Assembly: GCA_944800085.1 (NCBI GenBank) | Contig: CALYLO010000001.1 | Coordinates: 384,501-448,500, forward strand | Reading direction: 5' to 3' | Source: Paenibacillus melissococcoides | GTDB lineage: Bacteria > Bacillota > Bacilli > Paenibacillales > Paenibacillaceae | Length of the DNA: 64,000 nucleotides | In this document: piece by piece, positions 63,409-64,000 of the stretch | Position numbering within the stretch: the first letter of the stretch is position 1 | Layout of the letters: each line of letters opens with the position of its first letter | Notes under the pieces: generated by a model | Database searches by the model: none | What the model was told of the DNA's origin: nothing | Seen by the model: only the letters and a program-made list of their open reading frames with translations | Program-made: the position numbers and the translations under genes

Positions 63409-64000
63409 ATTATACCTTCGGCCAGGTCAGCCTTGACAAGAACGTCATCGATTATAAAGTCACTTGCGGCAATCTGACGGCGGCGGTCGGACTGTATGCC
63501 GCGGAAGAGGGCTACGTTGCCTTGACCGAACCAATCACGGAAGTGAAGATATACAATAGCAATATCGATAAAATAATTATCGCCGAAATTCCGGTGAAGA
63601 ACGGGGCCATCCAATATGAAGGCCGGTTCAGTATCGTCGACTGCGTCAACACGATTGTCTTTGTCCGCGCGCGGGATGTCGGGCTTGCGGGCACGGAGCT
63701 TCGGGAGGGCATCAACGGCAATGCGGCGCTGCTGGACACGCTGGAGCAGGTTCGTGTCGGGGGCGGCATTCTCGCCGGGCTGATACAGCCGGATGAACCG
63801 GTCGGCACGGGAACCCATTCGCTCCCCAAGCTCGTCATCGTCGCGGAGCCGGCCGATTATATCACGTCGGCCAAGGAGATGATCCGAGCGGCGGACATCG
63901 ATATTTTATCGCGCTATATTTCGATGGGAGGCCTTCATAAGGCGCATGCCGTCGGCGGGGCGTTGGCGCTTGCGGCCGCCTGCCAAATACCGGGGACATC
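63409..64000 (+). pseudogene. PrpF-family isomerase, N-terminus and an internal part deleted, runs off the window
   Basis: Plus-strand frame open from about 63409 to the edge. It reads YTFGQVSLDKNVIDYKVTCG, GNLTAAVGLYAAEEGYVALT, SIVDCVNTIVFVRARDVGLA and RYISMGGLHKAHAVGGALAL, typical of PrpF (2-methylaconitate isomerase) and 4-oxalomesaconate tautomerase. The first 80 or so residues with one catalytic cysteine are absent. The step from YEGRF to SIVDC lacks about 50 residues in frame. The second Cys region CGN is present. Head-to-head with the LysR remnant across a deletion. Confidence 0.82.

Noticed and set aside
63409..63818. N-terminal extension of the LysR ORF to 356 aa
   Set aside because: This part is the antisense of a clear PrpF reading on the plus strand. 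LysR proteins begin with a winged helix, which is absent.

Overview
The window reads as the chromosome of a spore-forming, GC-rich Firmicute, most likely a Paenibacillus. Markers are Sda with DnaA boxes in its promoter, a YheC/YheD spore-coat ATP-grasp protein, an S-box (SAM-I) riboswitch over metNIQ, mqnE of the futalosine menaquinone route, NDH-2 and YumC-type flavoproteins, and a Cthe_2314-type HEPN protein. No rRNA or tRNA gene was seen. Genus is an inference from gene content; species cannot be fixed from the sequence alone. The many insertion sequences and deletion-type pseudogenes suggest a genome undergoing reduction.

Layout: 1-312 is the edge of an IS110 element. 0.8-2.8 kb holds a chemoreceptor. 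2.9-8.8 kb is a decayed acyl-CoA/thiolase/ketosynthase cluster (thiolase, acyl-CoA ligase, MalT-like regulator fused by deletion to a LivM remnant, ketoacyl synthase, alpha/beta hydrolase) ending in an intact SDR. 9.8-15.9 kb holds a DUF2515 protein, a thioredoxin-like protein, ctaA, a MITE-like repeat, a UbiD-type decarboxylase and a HEPN protein. 16-19 kb is the riboswitch-controlled methionine importer. 19-21 kb has a VOC remnant, an SDR and an IS5-family element. 21-25 kb is a glycerate operon (cdaR-type regulator, GntP permease, glycerate kinase).

25-39.6 kb is the most coherent module: a PucR regulator, two non-coding tandem-repeat arrays, then allC, an MFS permease, allE, allD, fdrA, ylbE(allG) and a single ORF that joins the YlbF(AllH) and carbamate kinase (AllK) domains. 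Together these would convert allantoate via ureidoglycine, ureidoglycolate and oxalurate to oxamate plus carbamoyl phosphate, and then to ATP, CO2 and ammonia. allC is split by an IS4-family element with a clean 9-bp target duplication, so the first step is broken in this strain, though reversibly.

39.8-41.5 kb is a sugar-ABC-transporter remnant (binding protein fused by deletion to a permease). 41.7-47.9 kb is an AT-rich island bounded by a 123-bp direct repeat. It carries an ABC transporter, a stand-alone LytTR regulator, a SpoIIM/DUF95-like membrane protein, a 49-aa membrane peptide, an IS110 copy and a 94-aa hydrophobic peptide that resembles a circular-bacteriocin precursor; several of its genes carry frameshifts at homopolymers. 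48-62 kb is housekeeping: Fe-S proteins, two NDH-2-like flavoproteins, mqnE, a holin-like toxin, a two-component system, YheC/D, sda and YumC, with an IS1202-like element (16-bp target duplication) between yumC and ndh. 62-64 kb holds further deletion products (MFS, LysR and PrpF remnants).
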